A stretch of DNA of 11,663 nt from Actinomycetota bacterium (GTDB lineage Bacteria > Actinomycetota > Thermoleophilia > Miltoncostaeales > Miltoncostaeaceae), in NCBI GenBank assembly GCA_005788075.1, contig SXZC01000010.1:1-11663 (forward strand), written 5' to 3'. Under the pieces are notes generated by a model. The model saw only the letters and a program-made list of their open reading frames with translations, was not told the origin of the DNA and searched no databases. The number at the start of each line of letters is the position of its first letter. Position 1 is the stretch's first letter. Of this stretch, positions 5,979 to 11,663 are shown one piece after another. Made by a program: the position numbers and the translations under genes.

Positions 5979-7027
5979 CGCCCGATCCCGTGCTCACAGA
6001 GTGCCTCGAGCGCCTCGTGGCGGGAGAGGACCTCTCGCGCGACCTCGTGGAGCGCGCCGTGGGCGTGATGATGGACGGCGAGGCCACCGAGATACAGGTG
6101 GCGGCGTTCCTCACGGCGCTTCGGGCGAAGGGCGTCACGGCGACCGAGCTCTCCGGCCTCGCGCAGGCCGTGCGGCACCGCGCCGAGCACGTCGCGGTTG
6201 ACGACTCCCACCTCCTCGTGGACACCTGCGGCACCGGCGGCGGGCCGTCCACCGTGAACATCTCCACCGGCGCCGCATTCGTGGCCGCGGGAGCGGGCGC
6301 CAAGGTGGCCAAGCACGGCAACCGCGCGGTCACCTCGGGCTGCGGCAGCGCCGACGTGCTCGAGGCCCTCGGCGCGCGGGTCGACCTCAGCCCCGACGCC
6401 ATCGGCCGGTGCATCGACGAGGTGGGGGTGGGGTTCATGTTCGCGCCCTCGCACCATCCGGCGTTCCGGCACGTGGGCAACGTGCGTCGCGAGTTGGGCA
6501 TCCGCACCGCGTTCAACGTCATCGGTCCCCTCGCCAACCCGGCGGGCGCCACCCACCAGGTGATCGGCGTGTTCGACCGCGCCTACCTCGACACGGTGGC
6601 CGAGGCGCTGTCGATGCTGGGCTCGCGCCGGGCGCTCGTGGTGGCCGGGCGCGACGGCCTCGACGAGATCAGCACCTCCGCGGTGACCGACGCGGTGCTG
6701 TGGGACCACGACGGCTTCAGCACGATCGAGATCGACCCGCGGGCGCTCGGAATCGCCGCGCCGGCAGAGGGCGCGCTCGATGGCGGCGACCCGGCCACCA
6801 ACGCCGCGGCGCTGCGCGCGGCCATCGGCGGCGAGCCCGGAGCGGTGCGCGACATCCTGGTGCTCAACGCGGGCGCAGCGGCGTGGATGGCAGGCCTTGC
6901 GCAGTCGCTGGAGAAGGGCATGGGCATGGCAGAGGATGCAGTGACCTCCGGCGCCGCGCTCGATGTGCTCAACCGCTTCGCCGCCCTCACGAACGACCTG
7001 GCCCCGGCCGGGGAGGGCATCGCGTGA
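5975..7027 (+). CDS. trpD: Anthranilate phosphoribosyltransferase
   Basis: A 350-residue homodimer-forming enzyme that transfers the phosphoribosyl group of PRPP to anthranilate. The PRPP loop reads GTGGGPSTVNIST from residue 86. Most family members have Asp after GTGG (GTGGD), while Gly90 is found here. KHGNRAVTSGCGSADVLEALG follows, as do a MFAPSHHPAF-like segment, RTAFNVIGPLANP and the metal-binding DEIS (in GLDEISTSAVT). The C-terminal helices end with NAGAAAWMAG. The ATG at 5975 overlaps the trpG stop and a GGGGA lies 7 bases upstream. The stop is shared with the trpC GTG. Function is secure; the loop variant is a modest oddity. Confidence 0.95.
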   Translation: MTPDPVLTECLERLVAGEDLSRDLVERAVGVMMDGEATEIQVAAFLTALRAKGVTATELSGLAQAVRHRAEHVAVDDSHLLVDTCGTGGGPSTVNISTGAAFVAAGAGAKVAKHGNRAVTSGCGSADVLEALGARVDLSPDAIGRCIDEVGVGFMFAPSHHPAFRHVGNVRRELGIRTAFNVIGPLANPAGATHQVIGVFDRAYLDTVAEALSMLGSRRALVVAGRDGLDEISTSAVTDAVLWDHDGFSTIEIDPRALGIAAPAEGALDGGDPATNAAALRAAIGGEPGAVRDILVLNAGAAAWMAGLAQSLEKGMGMAEDAVTSGAALDVLNRFAALTNDLAPAGEGIA

Positions 7028-7815
7028 GCAACTTCCTCGAGGAGGTCGTGGAGCGCACGCGCGCCGACGTGGCCGCGCGCCGCGAGGTGGTGCCGCTGGA
7101 GGCCCTGCAGGAGCGCCTGGAGCCGCCGCCGCGCGGGCGGCCGTTCTCGGAGGCCCTCATCCAGGAGGGCATCTCGCTGATCGCCGAGATGAAGCGCGCC
7201 AGCCCGTCCAAGGGCCCCATTCGCCCCGACGCCACCGTCACCGACATCGTGCGCGCCTACGAGGCCGCGGGCGCATCCGCCTGCTCCGTGCTCACCGAGC
7301 CGCACTGGTTCGGGGGCTCGCTCGACGATCTCGTCGAGGCCCGCGCGGCCTGCGACCTGCCGCTTCTCCGCAAGGACTTCATCGTCGACCCCTACCAGCT
7401 GGCCGAGGCCCGCCTGGCCGGGGCGGACGCCGTGCTGCTCATCGTGGCCGCCCTCGACCCGGCCGATCTGACGTCGCTGCAGGACCAGGCGGGCGAGATC
7501 GGGCTCGACTGCTTGGTAGAGGTTCACGACGAAGACGAACTCGAGACGGCGCTCGAATGCGGCGCGGAGATCATCGGCGTGAACAATCGCAACCTGCAGA
7601 CACTCGACGTGGACCCCGATACCGCCCTGCGGCTGCTCGTCGACGCCCCGGCGGGATCGATCGTGGTGGCCGAGTCCGGCATCACGTCCAATGCGGATGT
7701 CCAGCGGCTCGAGGAGGCGGGAGTGGACGCCATTCTCGTGGGCGAGGCGCTCATGCGGGAGGACGACCCCGCCGCCGCCGTGCATGCACTGCTCGGCACG
7801 AGGCCCGATACGTGA
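7024..7815 (+). CDS. trpC: Indole-3-glycerol phosphate synthase
   Basis: A 263-residue TIM barrel of usual single-domain length that converts carboxyphenylaminodeoxyribulose phosphate to indole-3-glycerol phosphate. Catalytic elements are all present: IAEMKRASPSKG with E55 and K57, LRKDFI with Lys117, a LVEVHDE strand, GVNNRNL with N187 and R189, AESGI with Glu217, and the phosphate-binding GVDAILVGEALM end. It is not fused to TrpF. The start is the GTG at 7024, GTGA-overlapping trpD, with GGAGG 7 bases upstream. TrpF and the tryptophan synthase subunits are not encoded downstream in this window. In many actinobacteria the TrpF reaction is done by the dual-function PriA (HisA-like) enzyme. 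Confidence 0.96.
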   Translation: MSNFLEEVVERTRADVAARREVVPLEALQERLEPPPRGRPFSEALIQEGISLIAEMKRASPSKGPIRPDATVTDIVRAYEAAGASACSVLTEPHWFGGSLDDLVEARAACDLPLLRKDFIVDPYQLAEARLAGADAVLLIVAALDPADLTSLQDQAGEIGLDCLVEVHDEDELETALECGAEIIGVNNRNLQTLDVDPDTALRLLVDAPAGSIVVAESGITSNADVQRLEEAGVDAILVGEALMREDDPAAAVHALLGTRPDT

Positions 7816-9092
7816 TCCGCGGCGCCGGACTGGCGATCCCGGCCCTCCTCATCGCCGCCGCCCCCGCAGCCCTCGGCGTGGCGCCGGGAGCCGTGGAGGT
7901 GCGCGATGAGAACGGCGCACCGGTGGCCACGTTCACGGGCACCGACGCCGTGCAGGACGCGGTGGCCTCGGTGCTCACCTCTCGGGCCCCGGAGTCGCGG
8001 CCATGGAGAGTGGTGGCCGGTGCGGGCACCTACGGCGACTTCTCGGTGAAGTCGCCGAACCTCGCCATCGGCCCCGATGCGGGCGCCGCGGTGGTGATCA
8101 GCGGCGTCGGCGTGCGGGATGACACCGGCGGCGGCTGCATCGACATCACGCGCGGCGCGGTGTCGGTCACCGGCTTCAGCTGCACGGCGCCCTCGCGCAC
8201 CGGGGTGAACGTGACCCTGCGCAACAGCGAGGGCGGCGTTGCCCTGGCCTCGCTGGCCATCGACCGCCCGGGCGTCGATGGAATCAGCGTCACCGGTGGC
8301 AAGGGCCTCACCATCACCTCGCCGGTCATCACCTCGCCGGCCCGGGACGGCATCCGCCTCACCATGCTCTCGAGCCGCCAGCCGGTGACGATCACCGGCG
8401 GGTCGATCACCGGCGCGGGGCGCGATGGCCTGCGCCTGGCCGACGACGTGCGGGCGCTCACCGCGAGCGGGCTCACGATCACCGGCGCGAGGGGCTACGG
8501 CATCGCCAGCGATGACGCGGGCAACAGCGACGCCGTGTTCACCGGGGTGACGGTCACCGGCAGCGGCAAGGACGGCGTGCTTCTCTCGGGCGGCACCCTG
8601 CGCGCAACCCTGGCGTCGTCCACGGTCACCGGCAGCACCGGGGCCGGCGTGCGCCTGGGCGATGCATCGGGGCTGCGCATCAGAGACATCCCCGTGGATG
8701 GATCCAATGCCGACGGCGACCTGGTGTTTGACGCGGAGATCCGCACGGGTGGCACCTACGACGGTCTTCGTGCCCCTGATGGCACGTTCTCGCTGGCATC
8801 CGAGCCCAATGCGGTACGCATCTCCGGCGTGTCACCCGCCCGTGCTGCACTGGCCGCGGGTGGGCCGGCCCGGCTCTCGCGCGCCGGCGCAGCACTGCTG
8901 GTGGGCGCCACCACGCGGGTGAGCACACGTCGCGTGGTGCTGCGCTATCCGGGGGGTCGCGCGGTGTACCGCAAGACGGGCGCCTCGTGGACGACGCTCC
9001 CCGGAAGCAGGCGCGTGCGCGGCCAGGTGCAGGTGGCGCTCGGCACATCGCTCCTCGGCACCGCCAGCGGCGTGTATGCCCCCTTCGGCTGA
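7812..9092 (+). CDS. Secreted right-handed beta-helix repeat protein
   Basis: A 426-residue protein of unknown function. The N-terminus is a signal-peptide-like stretch: one Arg, then a hydrophobic run to about residue 22, with an Ala-rich cleavage region. Residues about 50-330 are built of short beta-rich coils with recurring VTG/ITG-G/S and DG(I/V)xL turns, spaced 24-25 residues, typical of parallel beta-helix (PbH1, NosD or pectate-lyase-like) folds. A C-terminal basic region (about 340-426) with a VVLRYPGGRAVY segment has no family I recognise. The gene starts with a GTG overlapping the trpC stop, with GAGG 8 bases upstream, so it is translationally coupled to the tryptophan genes. No catalytic residues can be assigned. 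Surface or periplasmic carbohydrate binding is only a possibility. Confidence 0.8.
   Translation: MIRGAGLAIPALLIAAAPAALGVAPGAVEVRDENGAPVATFTGTDAVQDAVASVLTSRAPESRPWRVVAGAGTYGDFSVKSPNLAIGPDAGAAVVISGVGVRDDTGGGCIDITRGAVSVTGFSCTAPSRTGVNVTLRNSEGGVALASLAIDRPGVDGISVTGGKGLTITSPVITSPARDGIRLTMLSSRQPVTITGGSITGAGRDGLRLADDVRALTASGLTITGARGYGIASDDAGNSDAVFTGVTVTGSGKDGVLLSGGTLRATLASSTVTGSTGAGVRLGDASGLRIRDIPVDGSNADGDLVFDAEIRTGGTYDGLRAPDGTFSLASEPNAVRISGVSPARAALAAGGPARLSRAGAALLVGATTRVSTRRVVLRYPGGRAVYRKTGASWTTLPGSRRVRGQVQVALGTSLLGTASGVYAPFG
8312..8340 (+). repeat. 14-base tandem repeat in the beta-helix gene
   Basis: CATCACCTCGCCGG occurs at 8312-8325 and 8327-8340, a 15-base period. It encodes two copies of a five-residue unit (ITSPV then ITSPA) and suggests a recent in-frame duplication inside one coil. 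Confidence 0.75.
8388..8636 (+). repeat. Coil-length repeats in the beta-helix gene
   Basis: Related 15-base units lie at 8388, 8403, 8475, 8550 and 8622. The last two are exact copies of ACGGTCACCGGCAGC, and the others are variants containing ATCACCGGCG. From 8403 onward the spacings are 72, 75 and 72 bases, or 24-25 codons, one beta-helix turn each. This shows that the array grew by duplication of single coils. Confidence 0.7.
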
Positions 9093-9684
9093 TCCCGAGG
9101 AGGTCGGCGGTGACCGCCGCCGGCTGATCGGCCTCATCGTCGGGGCCGTGGTGGCGGCGCTCATCGTGGCGCTGCTGGTGGTGGGGCTGGTCAACCGCGG
9201 GACGTCGACGGCGATCGACGACGCCCTGGAGGCCGGTTCGCGCCCGCCGGCGCCGGCCCTCACGCTCCCCGTGCTGGTGTCCGGCCCGGGCCTGCCCCCG
9301 GTCGGCGAGGACGCCTCGCTGTCGGACCTCAAGGGCAAGGTCGTGGTGCTCAACCTCTGGGCCTCGTGGTGCGAGCCGTGCAAGGAGGAGTCCCCGGTGC
9401 TCGAGCAGCTGTGGCGCGCCAACCGCGAGAAGGGCGTGGTGGTGCTCGGCGTGGACATCCAGGACCTCTCATCCGACGCCCGGGCGTTCATCGAGGAGTA
9501 CGGCCTCACCTACCCGTCGCTGCGCGACGGCTCGGATGACGCCAAGAGCGCGCTCGAGGCCACGGGCGTTCCCGAGACGTACATCATCGACCAGAAGGGC
9601 CGCATCGCCCTGCATATCGCCGGGCCGGTCACGAGCCCCGCGCAGTTGCAGGGTCCGATCGACCAGGTGCTGGCCGAGAAGTGA
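9076..9684 (+). CDS. TlpA/CcmG-type membrane-anchored thiol-disulfide oxidoreductase
   Basis: A 202-residue protein with a short charged N-terminus, one membrane helix (about residues 17-40) and an extracytoplasmic thioredoxin fold. The redox motif is WCEPC (98-102, Cys99 and Cys102) in an NLWASWC context, and the cis-proline is Pro166 in GVPETY. This is the layout of the TlpA/ResA/CcmG family, reductants that keep apocytochrome c or CcmH cysteines reduced. The ccmH-type gene directly downstream (TGATG junction) makes a cytochrome c maturation role likely. The ATG at 9076 overlaps the beta-helix gene by 17 bases. It lacks a good ribosome binding site, but no better in-frame start precedes the membrane helix. 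Confidence 0.88.
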   Translation: MPPSADPEEVGGDRRRLIGLIVGAVVAALIVALLVVGLVNRGTSTAIDDALEAGSRPPAPALTLPVLVSGPGLPPVGEDASLSDLKGKVVVLNLWASWCEPCKEESPVLEQLWRANREKGVVVLGVDIQDLSSDARAFIEEYGLTYPSLRDGSDDAKSALEATGVPETYIIDQKGRIALHIAGPVTSPAQLQGPIDQVLAEK

Positions 9685-10127
9685 TGGGCCGCCGCCTCAC
9701 CGCCGGCATCGCCGTGCTGCTGGCCGTGCTGGCGATGGCGGTGCCGGCGCTCTCGCTCACGGTCAACGAGGTGGCGCGCGAGGTGCGCTGCCCCACGTGC
9801 AACACGCCCCTCGACGTATCGAACTCGCCTGCGGCCGACCGCATGAAGATCTTCATCGCCGATCGCATCGCGAAGGGCGATGACAAGCAGGAGATCATCG
9901 ACGCGCTCGTGGTGGAGTTCGGCCGGGGCGTGCTGGCCACGCCGCCGAAGTCGGGCTTCGACCTGCTGGCATGGATCGTGCCGATCGTGCTCGTGGTGGG
10001 TGGCCTGGCGGCGATCCCCTTCGTCACGCGGGCATGGGCGCGGCGCCGGGCGGATGAACCGGTTCCCGAGATCGCCCCCGAGGATGCCGCGCGCCTCGAC
10101 GAGGAGCTCCGCCGCCGCGACCCCTAG
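9684..10127 (+). CDS. ccmH: CcmH-type cytochrome c maturation protein
   Basis: A 147-residue protein with an N-terminal signal or anchor helix (about residues 5-24), the redox motif RCPTC (35-39, Cys36 and Cys39), a helical domain with a GDDKQEIIDALVVEFG segment and an ATPPKSGFDLLAW segment. A second membrane helix follows at about 93-113, with a charged tail. This is the CcmH/CycL domain, which holds apocytochrome c thiols for heme ligation together with CcmG and CcmF. The ATG at 9684 shares a base with the preceding stop (TGATG); a GTG at 9681 is an alternative one codon earlier. No ccmF or other ccm gene is in the window, so the pair is separated from the rest or the rest lies elsewhere. 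Confidence 0.88.
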   Translation: MGRRLTAGIAVLLAVLAMAVPALSLTVNEVAREVRCPTCNTPLDVSNSPAADRMKIFIADRIAKGDDKQEIIDALVVEFGRGVLATPPKSGFDLLAWIVPIVLVVGGLAAIPFVTRAWARRRADEPVPEIAPEDAARLDEELRRRDP

Positions 10128-10152
10128 GGGCCGGGGCCGCCGCGGGCTGCGG

Positions 10153-10164
10153 CATGATGCGCCC
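10153..10164 (+). promoter_or_regulatory. Candidate -10 box for a leaderless DUF72 transcript
   Basis: CATGAT at 10153-10158 lies 6 bases before the GTG at 10165, in a 37-base gap after ccmH. The distance fits transcription starting at or next to the start codon, and no ribosome binding site is visible. Match to the -10 consensus is only four of six. Confidence 0.35.
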
Positions 10165-11076
10165 GTGGCCGACGCCGTGGACAGGGTGAGGGTGGGCACC
10201 GCCTCGTGGACCGACCCCGAGTTCATCAAGGCGGGCTGGTACCCCGACGCCGTGAAGAACGACGCCGCCGGGCGGCTGCGCTACTACGCCGAGCACTTCC
10301 CGATGGTCGAGGTGAACGCCACCTTCTACGCCATCCCGCGCCGGGGCACGGTGGAGGCCTGGGCCGACCGCACGCCCGATGGCTTCCGGTTCCACGTGAA
10401 GGCCCACCAGGTGATCTCCGGGCACGCGAGCGACCCGGCGCGCCTTCCGGAGCCCCTGCGCGAGCTGCCATACGAGGCCGATCGCCGCGGGCGCATCCGC
10501 AGGCCGTCGCGCGAGCTGCGCGACGCCGTCATCGACGCCCTGGTGGAGACCGTCGCGCCGCTCGGCGACAAGCTCGGGTCGATCCTCCTGCAGCTGCCGC
10601 CCCACGTGGCGGCGAGCCAGGACGCACGGGCGGAGGTGGGGCGCATCATCGAGCGCATCCAGCCGCTGCGCACGGCCGTGGAGTTCCGGAACACCTCGTG
10701 GGTGGCGCCCGGGGAGCGCGAGGCGTCTGCCGAGATGCTCGCCACCCGCGATGCGGCGTGGGTGTGCGTGGACGCCCCCCGCGTGGACGTGGAGAGCGCC
10801 ATGCCCCCGGTGGTGGAGGTCACGTGCCCGGAGCTTGCGTACCTGCGCCTGCACGGGCGCAACGCCGCCACGTGGCAGGGCAGCCGCACGGTGGCGGAGC
10901 GCTTCGACTGGCAGTACTCCGACGGGGAGCTCGGGGAGTGGATCGGCCCGGTGATCGACATGGCGGAACGGGCCCAGGAGGTGGCCGTGGTGTTCAACAA
11001 CAACCACGGTGACTTCGCGCTTCGCAGCGCCTCGCGGTTCGGCGAGATGCTTCGCGAGAGCCGGGGCGACGCGTGA
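10165..11076 (+). CDS. DUF72 (YecE-like) family protein
   Basis: A 303-residue protein of the DUF72 family, a TIM-barrel-like fold whose biochemical role is not established. Characteristic segments are VGTASWTDP near the N-terminus (about residues 9-17), GWYP, RLRYYAEHFPMVEVNATFY, FRFHVKAH, a LGSILLQLPPH strand, VEFRNTSW, YLRLHGRN and the near-terminal VVFNNNHGDFA. The length and motif order are normal. The start is taken as the GTG at 10165. Several GTG codons follow within 30 bases, so the true start could be slightly later. The 37-base gap upstream, with its own candidate -10 box, suggests separate transcription from the preceding operon. The stop overlaps the next gene's GTG. Confidence 0.9.
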   Translation: MADAVDRVRVGTASWTDPEFIKAGWYPDAVKNDAAGRLRYYAEHFPMVEVNATFYAIPRRGTVEAWADRTPDGFRFHVKAHQVISGHASDPARLPEPLRELPYEADRRGRIRRPSRELRDAVIDALVETVAPLGDKLGSILLQLPPHVAASQDARAEVGRIIERIQPLRTAVEFRNTSWVAPGEREASAEMLATRDAAWVCVDAPRVDVESAMPPVVEVTCPELAYLRLHGRNAATWQGSRTVAERFDWQYSDGELGEWIGPVIDMAERAQEVAVVFNNNHGDFALRSASRFGEMLRESRGDA

Positions 11077-11663
11077 GGCCCCTCCCTGCACCGGTGCGCT
11101 CGCCGGCGGTCGGTGGCGAGCGCCATCGCCGCCGCCGGGCCCGGCGGGTGATCGCCTTCGCACTGGCGGCCCTCGCGCTCGGCCCGGCTATCCCCGCCGC
11201 CTCCGGATCGCCGTTGGAGCGCGCTCTTGACTACCTCTCCGCGCGGCAGGACCCGACGACGGGAGCGGTGGGGCCCGAGACCGGGCGCGCTGCGGACACC
11301 GCGTGGACGGCCATGGCAGTGGCCGGCGCGGCCGAGTCGCCCGCCGGATGGACGCGTGGCACCGCCACGCTGGCGTCGGCCGTGGGGGCACTGCCCATGG
11401 ACGCCACGGGCGACCTGCTGCGGCTGGCGGTGGCCCGGCGGGCCTCGGGCCTGGTGGACGCCGACCTCGCCGCGCGGGTCGCGGCCCAGCAGTCGGCGGA
11501 CGGCGGGTTCCCCGGTGGTCCGATCGCCACGTCGTGGGGCATCCTGGCGCTGCGTGCCGTGGGCCGGGCCCCGGGCGACCCGGCTCTCACGTCGGCCGTG
11601 GGCGCCCTCGCGGCGCAGAGGGCACTCGATGGAGGATGGGCGAGCTTTACGAGGAAGATTGGG
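11073..11663 (+). CDS. Secreted protein with terpenoid-cyclase/prenyltransferase-like alpha-alpha repeats, 5' part
   Basis: 197 codons are open to the window end. A basic N-terminus rich in Arg precedes a hydrophobic stretch (about residues 26-43), a likely signal peptide with an Ala-Ser cleavage region. The mature part shows helical repeats each ending in aromatic or Gly-rich turns: LDYLSARQDPTTGAVG, TAWTAMAVAGA, AAQQSADGGFPG, ATSWGILALRAVG and ALDGGW. This pattern is that of the squalene-hopene cyclase/prenyltransferase repeat (alpha/alpha barrel), which also occurs in transcobalamin-like and other secreted binding proteins. The start is a GTG overlapping the DUF72 stop (GTGA). Without the C-terminal part it cannot be assigned. 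The final ~20 bases are less GC-rich and use codons (TTT, AGG, ATT) uncommon in neighbours, so the very end may not be authentic. Confidence 0.7.
   Translation, partial: MRPLPAPVRSPAVGGERHRRRRARRVIAFALAALALGPAIPAASGSPLERALDYLSARQDPTTGAVGPETGRAADTAWTAMAVAGAAESPAGWTRGTATLASAVGALPMDATGDLLRLAVARRASGLVDADLAARVAAQQSADGGFPGGPIATSWGILALRAVGRAPGDPALTSAVGALAAQRALDGGWASFTRKIG

Noticed and set aside
10121..10153. CCCCTAGGGG palindrome and a GCCGC/GCGGC stem after ccmH as a terminator
   Set aside because: Stems are short, GC-rich sequence gives such pairs by chance, and no T-run follows. No intrinsic terminator is supported.

Overview
The window is almost entirely one strand of tightly packed, very GC-rich bacterial genes. 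Most coding junctions are ATGA, GTGA or TGATG overlaps, GTG starts are common, and third codon positions are strongly G/C. This packing, a diacylglycerol-kinase/PAP2 fusion between ybeY and era, and a his-trp linkage all suggest a high-GC actinomycete-type bacterium. Class Thermoleophilia is my best guess, but it is an inference from gene order and style, not a proof. The first ~131 bases are the exception: about 34% GC, unlike everything after, and they abut a PhoH gene in mid-reading frame. They look foreign to the locus, most simply a chimeric contig end.

Layout: (1) 132-2446, the phoH(C-terminal part)-ybeY-dgkA/pap2-era block (RNA maturation, lipid-carrier recycling, ribosome assembly). 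(2) A short gap at 2447-2493 with a TATACT -10 box, followed by a possible 10-codon leader ORF. (3) 2523-7815, a DeoC-like protein, HisIE, then TrpE, TrpG, TrpD and TrpC. (4) 7812-10127, a secreted right-handed beta-helix protein coupled to trpC, then a TlpA/CcmG-type thioredoxin and a CcmH-type protein of cytochrome c maturation. (5) 10165-11663, a DUF72 protein that appears to have its own leaderless promoter, then the start of a secreted protein with terpenoid-cyclase-like alpha/alpha repeats, cut by the window end.

Functionally, TrpE/TrpG would make anthranilate from chorismate, TrpD would add the phosphoribosyl group and TrpC would close the indole ring. TrpF, TrpA and TrpB are not here. 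HisIE performs steps 2 and 3 of histidine synthesis. Segments 2-4 form a plausible single transcript of about 7.6 kb (2494-10127), with no convincing terminator inside.

I see no mobile element, CRISPR, RNA gene or clear novel multi-gene system. The interesting signals are molecular. The DeoC homologue has lost both active-site lysines. TrpG has Leu in place of the near-invariant glutaminase histidine. Era has unusual G3 and G4 boxes. A repeat-built secreted beta-helix protein of unknown role sits translationally coupled inside the tryptophan operon.
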